The translations under genes and the position numbers were made by a program. Shown here one piece after another: positions 27,998 through 34,833 of a stretch of 64,000 bases of DNA; positions within the stretch are counted from its first letter, which is position 1, and every line of letters starts with the position of its first letter. Source of the DNA: [Empedobacter] haloabium. Its GTDB lineage: Bacteria > Pseudomonadota > Gammaproteobacteria > Burkholderiales > Burkholderiaceae_D. The notes under the pieces were generated by a model that worked only from the letters and a program-made list of their open reading frames with translations, searched no databases and had not been told where the DNA came from. Location of the stretch: positions 1,984,001-2,048,000 of the forward strand of contig CP136508.1 in assembly GCA_008011715.2 (NCBI GenBank). The letters are read 5' to 3'.

Positions 27998-28177
27998 TCA
28001 GGGCTTGCCGGGTTCGCGCGACTGGTCGGATTGGCGGTTGGGGGAGATCTGGCGGATCTGTTCGTCCGTCTCCCGTTCGCCTGGCGTTTTTTCGCCGCTG
28101 CCGATATCGGGCTCGTTCATCATGTGACGGCCTTTTTCGGACGGGTCCGGCTGCTGCGGGGTGTTGGGTTGGCTCAT
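27998..28177 (-). CDS. Small hydrophilic hypothetical protein
   Basis: A 59-residue, strongly charged protein (MSQPNTPQQPDPSEKGRHMM... then GEKTPGERETDEQIRQI). ATG 28177 is chosen because AGGAGAG lies 6 nt upstream. The composition, rich in Gln, Pro, Glu, Asp and Arg without a hydrophobic core, is like small stress-type or disordered proteins. No family recognised. Confidence 0.6.
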   Translation of the reverse strand: MSQPNTPQQPDPSEKGRHMMNEPDIGSGEKTPGERETDEQIRQISPNRQSDQSREPGKP

Positions 28178-28365
28178 GGTGCTCTCCTGCGTTGGTGGGT
28201 GATGCAACCATGCTAGCAGGGCAACGAAAAGCTTGGCGCCTAATTGGTCTAGGGTAATAAGTGTTGCTTTAAGGATTCACTTTGTTGTATTTGTGGCGGC
28301 TGTCACAACCGCGTAACTGAACTGTTTTTATAATCGAATCACAGGATTTTTATTTGGAGAGCGCC

Positions 28366-28488
28366 ATGGGCAATTCCTTACACAACAAGATTTATCTGGG
28401 CCGCCGCATGCACCACGTGCGCATGGCGTGGGCGGGCATCGTCGCCGGCGTCGGTCTGTTGTGGCTGACCGTGCGCGCGTTCAAGTGA
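28366..28488 (+). CDS. Small single-span membrane protein
   Basis: A 40-residue product, too short for most gene callers. GGAGAG lies 6 nt upstream of the ATG, and a TATAAT box sits at 28329-28334. The sequence has a polar, basic start (HNKIYLGRRMHHVRMAW) and one helix (AGIVAGVGLLWLTVRAF). It ends with Lys. The ribosome site, the promoter box and the clean helix make it a credible gene. Function unknown. Confidence 0.6.
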   Translation: MGNSLHNKIYLGRRMHHVRMAWAGIVAGVGLLWLTVRAFK

Positions 28489-28596
28489 AGCGTCTGGACC
28501 GGTCCGGCGCCCACGCCGGATCGGCCCCTTGCTTGCCGCCGTTGCGCCGGACGCGTACCATGATGGCCGCAATCGCCCTCATGGAAGCAAGCAATA

Positions 28597-28956
28597 ATGA
28601 AAAACGAGAAATTCAGTACCGATGAATACAATGCGCTGGCGGAAGTCGCGCGCGGCATCAAAGGCCGCCCCAGCGCCTGCGTCGGCCGCAACACCAAGCG
28701 CCTGTCCGGGCTGAAGCTGCTGTCCATTGCACGCGACGGTCGCTACAGCCTGACTGACAAGGGCAAGGAACTGCTGTTCCTGCGCCGCTGCGTCGTCAGC
28801 CTGCGCGCGCTGGCCGACGATCCCGCCGCGCAGCTGGATGCCGACGTAGCAATGTTCCTGGGCAAGAAATCGCACATCGCGCCGGTCGAAGGCGGCTTTA
28901 CCGTCACCGACAAGGGCCGCGAGACCCTGGCCGATATCGAGGCGCAGCAGGGCTGA
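28597..28956 (+). CDS. Hypothetical protein with winged-helix-like repeats
   Basis: A 119-residue protein. Two similar segments (SLTDKGKELLFLRR and TVTDKGRETLADIE) look like the end of winged-helix modules, where T(D)KG is common. That suggests a small nucleic-acid-binding protein, but this is weak. Its 3' end overlaps the convergent dehydrogenase gene by 53 nt. No family recognised. Confidence 0.6.
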   Translation: MKNEKFSTDEYNALAEVARGIKGRPSACVGRNTKRLSGLKLLSIARDGRYSLTDKGKELLFLRRCVVSLRALADDPAAQLDADVAMFLGKKSHIAPVEGGFTVTDKGRETLADIEAQQG

Positions 28957-29959
28957 CCTGGCCCACGTCCACCATCACTTTCCCTTTTGCCCGTCCCTGT
29001 TCGACGTAGGCCAGTGCCTGCGCTGCCGCGTCGAGCGGGAAGACCCGGTCCACGACGGGCCGGATGACGCTTGCCTCCACCAGTTCCGCGATCTGCGCCA
29101 GCTGCGCGCCATCGGCGCGCATGAAGACAAACGAGTAGTGCACGCCGTGGCGGCGCGCCTTGCGCCGGATGCCCAGGCTCAAGAGGCGCATGACCTGCCG
29201 TAATGGCCAGGCCAGTCCTCGCGCGCGCGCGAATTGCGGCGTGGGCGGCCCCGAGATCGAGATCAGGTGCCCGCCTGGCTTGAGCACCTGCACCGACCTG
29301 GCCAGATCGGCGCCGCCCTGGCTGCTCAGCACCACGTCATAGTCGCGCAGCACCGCGGCGAAGTCCTGCCGCTGGTAGTCGATGACGATGTCCGCGCCCA
29401 GCGCCTTGACCCACTCGACGTTGGCCGTGCCGGTGGTGGTGGCGACATGGGCGCCCAGGTGCTTGGCCAACTGGATGGCCACCGTGCCCACGCCGCCCGA
29501 TCCCGCCTGGATGAACACCTTCTGGCCCGGGCCCAGCCGCGCCGTTTCGACCAGCACCTGCCAGGCCGTCAGCGCCACCAGCGGCAGGGCGGCCGCTTCG
29601 AGCATGCCGAGGTTGCGGGGCTTGCGCGCCAGCGCGCTTTCCTTGACGGCGACAAGCTCGGCGAACGTGCCGATACGATCGTCGTCCGGGCGCGCATAGA
29701 CCTCGTCGCCCGGCTGGAAACGCGTCACGCGCGCGCCCACCCGCAGCACGGTGCCGGCCATGTCGTTGCCGAGGATGAGCGGCAAGCGATAGGGCAGGAT
29801 CAGCTTGAATGCGCCGCTGGCGATCTTGTTGTCGAGGACATTCACGCTGGCCGCGTGAATGCGGACCAGCACGTCGTCGTCGCCGACCGCGGGTTCGGGC
29901 ACGTCGGCAACGCGGCCGGTGCCCGGCTTGCCGTAACGCTCGATGATGAAGGCCTTCAT
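28904..29959 (-). CDS. Zinc-independent MDR alcohol dehydrogenase / quinone oxidoreductase-like
   Basis: A 351-residue medium-chain reductase. It has the GroES-like N-terminal half (VLVRIHAASVNVLDNKI, GNDMAGTV) and a Rossmann half with AGSGGVGTVAIQLAKHLGA for NADP(H). The zinc-ligand cysteines of true alcohol dehydrogenases are absent, so a quinone- or enone-type reductase is more likely. It is 5 nt after the SDR gene and divergent from a TetR regulator, which probably controls both. The last ~15 residues extend past the usual family end and overlap the convergent gene. Confidence 0.88.
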   Translation of the reverse strand: MKAFIIERYGKPGTGRVADVPEPAVGDDDVLVRIHAASVNVLDNKIASGAFKLILPYRLPLILGNDMAGTVLRVGARVTRFQPGDEVYARPDDDRIGTFAELVAVKESALARKPRNLGMLEAAALPLVALTAWQVLVETARLGPGQKVFIQAGSGGVGTVAIQLAKHLGAHVATTTGTANVEWVKALGADIVIDYQRQDFAAVLRDYDVVLSSQGGADLARSVQVLKPGGHLISISGPPTPQFARARGLAWPLRQVMRLLSLGIRRKARRHGVHYSFVFMRADGAQLAQIAELVEASVIRPVVDRVFPLDAAAQALAYVEQGRAKGKVMVDVGQVSPAAPRYRPGSRGPCR

Positions 29960-29964
29960 GGAGC

Positions 29965-30750
29965 TCAGCGGGCGCGATAGCGTTCGGCTGCCTGCTCCTG
30001 CCGGATGTCCGCCAGCAGCCCCTGGCGCGCGCCTTCGAGCGCGTCCCAGCGTGCGGCCACGTGCAGCGGCGGGATGGTGACGGCCTCGCGGCGGTCGAAG
30101 CCGCCGAGCGCCGCGTCGACCAGCTCCTCCACGTCCATCATCGGCGGCAGCGTGGCGGCGTCGATGCCGGCGCGTTGCCAGATCTCGGTGCGGGTGCCCG
30201 CCGGCAGCACGGCCTGCACATAGACGCCCTTGGGCGACAGCTCCAGGTGCAGGCCCTGCGACAGGAACAGCACGAAGGCCTTGCTGGCGCCGTACACCGA
30301 CATGCCGAACTCCGGCGCGAACCCCACGACCGAACCGATATTGACGATCGCGCCGCTGCCGGCCTGCGCGAAGCGTGGCGCCACGGCCGCCGCGAGCCGT
30401 GTCGGCGCGGTGGTGTTGAGTGCGATTACGCGTTCGATCGCCGCGCCGTCCTGCTGGACGAAACCGCCCGACTGCGCCATCCCGGCGTTGTTGACCAGGA
30501 TGCCGATGCGCTCGTCCTCACGCAGACGCTGCTCGACCCTGGCCACGTCGGCCGCCTGCGTCAGGTCGGCCGGCAGCACATCGACCCGGACATTGCCTTC
30601 TTCGCGCAGCCGCGCAGCCAGGTTCTCCATGCGGGCCTGGTCGCGCGCGACCAGCACGAGGTCGTGGCCGCGGCTGGCGAAGCGCCGGGCATAGGTGGCG
30701 CCGATGCCGCTGGAGGCGCCGGTGATGAGGACAGTCGGAAGCGTGGTCAT
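29965..30750 (-). CDS. Short-chain dehydrogenase/reductase
   Basis: A 261-residue SDR. TGASSGIG binds the cofactor, NNAG follows, and the catalytic Ser (NIGS), Tyr and Lys (YGASK) are present. VARDQAR after the second strand suggests NADP(H) preference. It is the first gene of the SDR-MDR pair on this strand. The TetR gene is divergent, with a dyad between them. Substrate unknown; likely an aldehyde, ketone or enone detoxification pathway. Confidence 0.9.
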   Translation of the reverse strand: MTTLPTVLITGASSGIGATYARRFASRGHDLVLVARDQARMENLAARLREEGNVRVDVLPADLTQAADVARVEQRLREDERIGILVNNAGMAQSGGFVQQDGAAIERVIALNTTAPTRLAAAVAPRFAQAGSGAIVNIGSVVGFAPEFGMSVYGASKAFVLFLSQGLHLELSPKGVYVQAVLPAGTRTEIWQRAGIDAATLPPMMDVEELVDAALGGFDRREAVTIPPLHVAARWDALEGARQGLLADIRQEQAAERYRAR

Positions 30751-30786
30751 GGGGTATTCCTTCGTAACAGTGGCTGGAGTTTTAAT

Positions 30787-30845
30787 GATGATGGTCGTAA
30801 TCTAAAAAGTCAAGGCTTTGATTACGGTCGTCATCAATGTATAGT
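30787..30845. promoter_or_regulatory. Divergent promoter region with TetR operator candidate
   Basis: GATGATGGTCGTAATC (30787-30802) and GATTACGGTCGTCATC (30820-30835) form a 16-bp imperfect inverted repeat with a 17-bp spacer. A forward promoter TTGATT-16 bp-TATAGT (30818-30845) overlaps the right arm. TTGACT for the reverse direction is at 30813-30808. A TetR-type repressor bound here would block both directions. Confidence 0.6.
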
Positions 30846-30883
30846 GAGGCCTGCGCGCGGGCGCAACGACACAGGGGCAGCAC

Positions 30884-31462
30884 ATGAAAGTGACCAAGGC
30901 ACAGGCGCAGGCCAACCGGGCCCGCATCGTCGAGACGGCATCCACGCTGTTTCGCGAGCGTGGATACGATGGGGTAGGGGTGGCGGACCTGATGGCCGCC
31001 GCGGGCTTTACCCACGGCGGTTTCTACAAGCACTTCGGCTCGAAGGGAGACCTGATGGCGGAGGCGGCGGCCTGCGGCATCGCCCAGACCGTGGCGCTGA
31101 GCGAAGGGGCCGACCTGGCGCGGTTCGTGCGCGTGTATCTGTCGCGGGAACATCGCGACGCCCGGGCGACCGGCTGCACATTGGCTGCGCTCAGCGGCGA
31201 TGCGGCGCGCCAGCCGGAAGCGGTCAGGGCCACCTTCGCCGCCGGTATCGAGAACCTGCTGGCCGCATTGGGTGCGGCAACCGCGCCGGACGATGCCGGC
31301 GCAACCGAACGGCGTGCTCGTTATCTCGACGTGCTGGCGCACGCGGTGGGGGCGCTCGTCATGTCGCGCGCCTGCCCGGACGATGCGCCGCTGGCGGACG
31401 AGATCCTGCAGGTCTGCAGCGACAGCATCCTCGCGTCGTTGCAGGATCTTGCCACGCCATGA
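30884..31462 (+). CDS. TetR/AcrR family transcriptional regulator
   Basis: A 192-residue regulator. The N-terminal HTH (RARIVETASTLFRERGYDGVGVADLMAAAGFTHGGFYKHFGSK) is canonical; the C-terminal half is a ligand-binding helical domain. The FTHGGFYKHF recognition part resembles the NemR/YxaF-like group that responds to reactive electrophiles. It is divergent from the SDR-MDR reductase pair, which is the usual layout of such circuits. The inducer is inferred. Confidence 0.9.
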   Translation: MKVTKAQAQANRARIVETASTLFRERGYDGVGVADLMAAAGFTHGGFYKHFGSKGDLMAEAAACGIAQTVALSEGADLARFVRVYLSREHRDARATGCTLAALSGDAARQPEAVRATFAAGIENLLAALGAATAPDDAGATERRARYLDVLAHAVGALVMSRACPDDAPLADEILQVCSDSILASLQDLATP

Positions 31463-31485
31463 AAAAAGGCGCTCCTCGGAGCGCC
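31462..31485 (-). terminator. Rho-independent terminator for the M16 protease operon
   Basis: Read on the minus strand, GGCGCTCC-GA-GGAGCGCC is followed by TTTTTT. It starts 8 nt past the stop of the leftmost M16 gene and overlaps the end of the convergent TetR gene. Confidence 0.85.
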
Positions 31486-31492
31486 TCGGTAT

Positions 31493-32887
31493 TTACTTCG
31501 CCGCCGGCTGGAAGCCGTCGGCCGTGATGTCCAGCTCCGTCACCTCGCCATACTTGGCGGCGAGCTTGCGGATCTCGTCGGCCTTGCCGACCAGGACCAT
31601 CTGCAGGTTCTTGCGCGGGAAGTGCTTGTCCACCAGCGCCTTGGCCTTTTCCGGCGTCAGCGAGTCGACGTCGCGCGTGAAGTTGTCGATCTGCGTGCGG
31701 CCGATGTCCAGCGCGTACATGTCGCCCAGCAGGCTGGCCAGCTGCTCGCTGGTCTCGTAGCGCGGCGGGAACTGGCCCTTGACGTAGGCCTTGGCCGAGT
31801 CCAGCGTCGCCTTGTCGATTCCACGGCTCCACAGCCGGTCGTAGGTCTTCAGCGCCAGGTCCAGCGCCGCTTCCGTCTTCGGCAGCGCCGTGAAGCTGGA
31901 GATCGAGAAGGTGCCGGCCTGCGACAGCGGCGCGAACCCGCTGTTGGCGCCATAGGTCAGGCCGGAATTGACGCGCAGCTCGTCGTTCAGCCACGACGTG
32001 AAGCGGCCGCCCAGCACCGTGTTGAGCACCTGCAGCGGCACGTAGTCGGCGTCGTTGCGGGCGATGCCGGCGCCGCCGATCAGGAACGTGGTCTCGATCG
32101 CGTCGGCCTTGTTGACGAGCCAGACGCGTGGCTTGTCCGTCAGCGGCTTGCCGTAGTCGGCGCGCTGCGGCGCCGGGCCCTCCGCTTTCCACTGGCCGAA
32201 CAGCGTCTCGATCTGACGCTTCATCGCGGCCGGATCGAAGTCGCCGACCACGACGATGGCGGCGTTATCGGGGCGGAAGTAGCGTTGGTGGAAGCGCTTG
32301 ACGTCGTCCTGCTTCAGCGCCTGCAGGCTGCCCACGGTGCCGCCTGGAGGGTTGGCATAGGCGCTTTGGCCGAACAGCATGCTGCGATAGTAGTTGCCGG
32401 CTACCTGGCGCGGGCTTTCCTTGGCCTGTTTCAGGCCGCTGACCTTGCGCGCACGCAGCTTGTCCAGCTCCGCATTGTCGAAGCCGGGCTGCTGCACGAT
32501 CTCCGCGAACAGCGGCAGCAGCGCCGGCGCATCGGCCTTGGCGAAGTTGGCCTGCACGGTGGTCTGCTCGACGCCGCCGCCGCCCGCCAGCACGGCGCCG
32601 CGGAAGTCGAAGGCCTCGTCGATGGCGGCCTTGTTGTGCTTCGTGCTGCCCAGCAGGATGGCGTCGCCGGTCAGGTTGGCCAGGCCGGCCTGGGGTCCGT
32701 CGTTGACGGCGCCGGCCTTGACGACGGCGCGCACGGCGATCAGCGGTACTTCATGGCGCTCCATCAGCAGCACCGTCAGGCCGTTCGGCAGCTTGGTCGT
32801 CTCGAATTGCGGCAGGCGGAATTCGGCGGCGCCGGCCGCCGTCACGGCCGCCAGCAGGGCCGTGCTCACTACGATCTTCTTCATCAT
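31493..32887 (-). CDS. M16 family peptidase-like protein, inactive partner subunit
   Basis: A 464-residue exported protein with signal peptide. It has the M16 two-domain fold, but HxxEH is missing: the position reads GLANLTGDAILLG. It retains the R/Y segment (LNDELRVNSGLTYGANSGF) seen in the non-zinc subunit of M16B dimers. It starts in an ATGA overlap with the zinc-bearing partner upstream, with GGAG before the ATG. Together they should form a periplasmic heterodimeric protease for small peptides or unfolded proteins. Confidence 0.9.
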   Translation of the reverse strand: MMKKIVVSTALLAAVTAAGAAEFRLPQFETTKLPNGLTVLLMERHEVPLIAVRAVVKAGAVNDGPQAGLANLTGDAILLGSTKHNKAAIDEAFDFRGAVLAGGGGVEQTTVQANFAKADAPALLPLFAEIVQQPGFDNAELDKLRARKVSGLKQAKESPRQVAGNYYRSMLFGQSAYANPPGGTVGSLQALKQDDVKRFHQRYFRPDNAAIVVVGDFDPAAMKRQIETLFGQWKAEGPAPQRADYGKPLTDKPRVWLVNKADAIETTFLIGGAGIARNDADYVPLQVLNTVLGGRFTSWLNDELRVNSGLTYGANSGFAPLSQAGTFSISSFTALPKTEAALDLALKTYDRLWSRGIDKATLDSAKAYVKGQFPPRYETSEQLASLLGDMYALDIGRTQIDNFTRDVDSLTPEKAKALVDKHFPRKNLQMVLVGKADEIRKLAAKYGEVTELDITADGFQPAAK

Positions 32888-34212
32888 TGCTCCTTCGCCG
32901 CCAGCACGCCGATGGTGCGCTGCGATTTTTTCAGGTACTTGGCCGCCACGGCCTGGATGTCGGCCGCCGTCAGCTTCTGGTAGGCGGCCGGGGCGTCGAA
33001 CAGCTTCCTGTAACCGCCGTAGAACACCTCGTAGTTGCCCAGCATCTGGGCCTTGCCGTTGATGGTCTCCTGCAGCCGGTACAGGTTGACCAGCTTGGTG
33101 TTGCGCACCTTCTGCAGCTCCTGGTCGGTGATGCCGTTCTTGACCACGTTGTCGATCTCGGCCAGCAGCGCCTGTTCGACCTTGGCGCTGTCCACGCCAT
33201 TGGCCGCGACGGCGAACACGTACAGCAGGCCGGGGTCGAAGCCGTCGGTGGTGTCGGCGCCGACCGAGGTGGCCAGCTGCTGCTCGACCAGCGCCTTGTA
33301 CAGGCGCGAGGTCTTGCCTTCGGTGAGCACACTTTGCAGCACGTCCAGCGCGTAGTGGTCGGCGCTGTCGGCCTGCGGCGCCTTGTAGGCCACCATCAGG
33401 TTGGCCGACGTGGCGGACGGCTTGGCGACGAACAGGCGCCGCTCGCCTTTCTGCTCCGGCTCGACCGTCTTCACGGCCGGCGGCAGCGCGCGTTTCGGGA
33501 TGGCGCCGAAGTAGCGCGTGGCCATCGCCTTGACCTGGTCGGCCTTGACGTCGCCCACGATCACGGCCACCGCGTTGTTTGGCGCGTAGTAGGTGCGGAA
33601 GTAGTTGACCAGGTCCTGCTGGGTCCAGGCCTTGATGTCGGACTCGAAGCCGATCACGGGCCAGGAATACGGGTGGGCGCTGAAGGCGACGCTGTTCAGG
33701 TCTTCCATTAACATCCGGATATTGGAGTTCTCCAGCCCCGTGCTGCGCTCGGACAGCACGACGCCACGCTCGCTCTCGACCATCTTCGGATCGATCGTCA
33801 GGTGGGCGATGCGGTCGCTTTCCAGCTTGAAGATGGTCTCCAGCGACGAGGCGGGGAACCAGTCCTGGTAGACGGTGACGTCGCTGCTGGTATAGGCGTT
33901 GTTGCTGCCGCCGTTCGCTTCCATCGTGCGGTCGAACATCTTCGGACCGTAGTTTTTCGAGCCGTTGAACATCATGTGCTCGAAAAAGTGCGACAGGCCC
34001 GTGGTGCCCGGCGCCTCGTTGCGCGAGCCGACCTTCCAGAACGTGTACATATTGGCGTTCGGGATCGTGCTGCTTTCCAGGACGATGAACTTCATGCCGT
34101 TGGCCAGCGTGAACGTCTTGACCTGGTCGGCCGTGAACGCGGCCTGTGCCGACGTCGCCATGCCCAGTGCCACGACCGCCGCCGCCAGCTTGCTCCTCAG
34201 TTTCCACCTCAT
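32884..34212 (-). CDS. M16 family zinc metallopeptidase
   Basis: A 442-residue exported protease. ATG 34212 is preceded by AGGAGAGG and gives a signal peptide ending ATSAQA. The inverted zinc motif H75-F-F-E78-H79 (LSHFFEHMMFNG) is intact. It is the first gene of the pair on this strand. An A+T-rich region with the thioesterase promoter lies upstream. Confidence 0.92.
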   Translation of the reverse strand: MRWKLRSKLAAAVVALGMATSAQAAFTADQVKTFTLANGMKFIVLESSTIPNANMYTFWKVGSRNEAPGTTGLSHFFEHMMFNGSKNYGPKMFDRTMEANGGSNNAYTSSDVTVYQDWFPASSLETIFKLESDRIAHLTIDPKMVESERGVVLSERSTGLENSNIRMLMEDLNSVAFSAHPYSWPVIGFESDIKAWTQQDLVNYFRTYYAPNNAVAVIVGDVKADQVKAMATRYFGAIPKRALPPAVKTVEPEQKGERRLFVAKPSATSANLMVAYKAPQADSADHYALDVLQSVLTEGKTSRLYKALVEQQLATSVGADTTDGFDPGLLYVFAVAANGVDSAKVEQALLAEIDNVVKNGITDQELQKVRNTKLVNLYRLQETINGKAQMLGNYEVFYGGYRKLFDAPAAYQKLTAADIQAVAAKYLKKSQRTIGVLAAKEQ

Positions 34213-34321
34213 GCTGAAACCTCTCCTTGTTATTAACCCGGCAAGGATACGTGATGGCGGCAATGTTGTTAAGGTTAGAATGCTCTAAGGCACTTATTTT
34301 TTTATTCTGACGGAAGGCACT

Positions 34322-34813
34322 ATGGATAGCGCAATGCACTGGTCGGCCCACGAGCTGACGATGACGGTCCTGATGACACCGGACATGGCCAACTTCTCCG
34401 GCAATGTCCACGGCGGCACGATCCTGAAATTCCTCGACAGCGTGGCCTATGCCTGCGCCAGCCGCTACTCCGGCAGCTACGTCGTCACCTTGTCGGTGGA
34501 CCAGGTCATGTTCCTGCAGCCGATCCACGTGGGCGAGCTGGTGACCTTCCTGGCTTCGGTCAATTACACGGGGCGCACGTCGATGGAAGTGGGCATCCGC
34601 GTCGTGACGGAGAATATCCAGCAGCGCCTGGTGCGCCATGCGAACAGCTGCTATTTCACGATGGTGGCCGTGGACCAGGACCGCAAGCCGGTGGCGGTGC
34701 CGCCGCTGGTGCCCGCGACGCCAGAGCAGAAGGCCCGCTTCGAACAGGCCGAGGCGCGCAAGGCGGCGCGGCTGGCGTTGCATGGGGCGAAGAACAAGGC
34801 GAAGGGGCAGTAG
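34322..34813 (+). CDS. Acyl-CoA thioesterase, YciA-like
   Basis: A 163-residue hotdog-fold enzyme that hydrolyses acyl-CoA. It has NFSGNVHGGTILKFLDSVAYACASRYSG, split here as NVHGG with the following helix, and a catalytic Asp on that helix (LKFLDSVAY). The C-terminal ~25 residues are Ala/Lys-rich. GGAAGG lies upstream of the ATG. Divergent from the M16 operon. Probably a cytoplasmic hexamer, as in the YciA group. Confidence 0.88.
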   Translation: MDSAMHWSAHELTMTVLMTPDMANFSGNVHGGTILKFLDSVAYACASRYSGSYVVTLSVDQVMFLQPIHVGELVTFLASVNYTGRTSMEVGIRVVTENIQQRLVRHANSCYFTMVAVDQDRKPVAVPPLVPATPEQKARFEQAEARKAARLALHGAKNKAKGQ

Positions 34814-34833
34814 GGGAAACCCCGTCACCGGTG

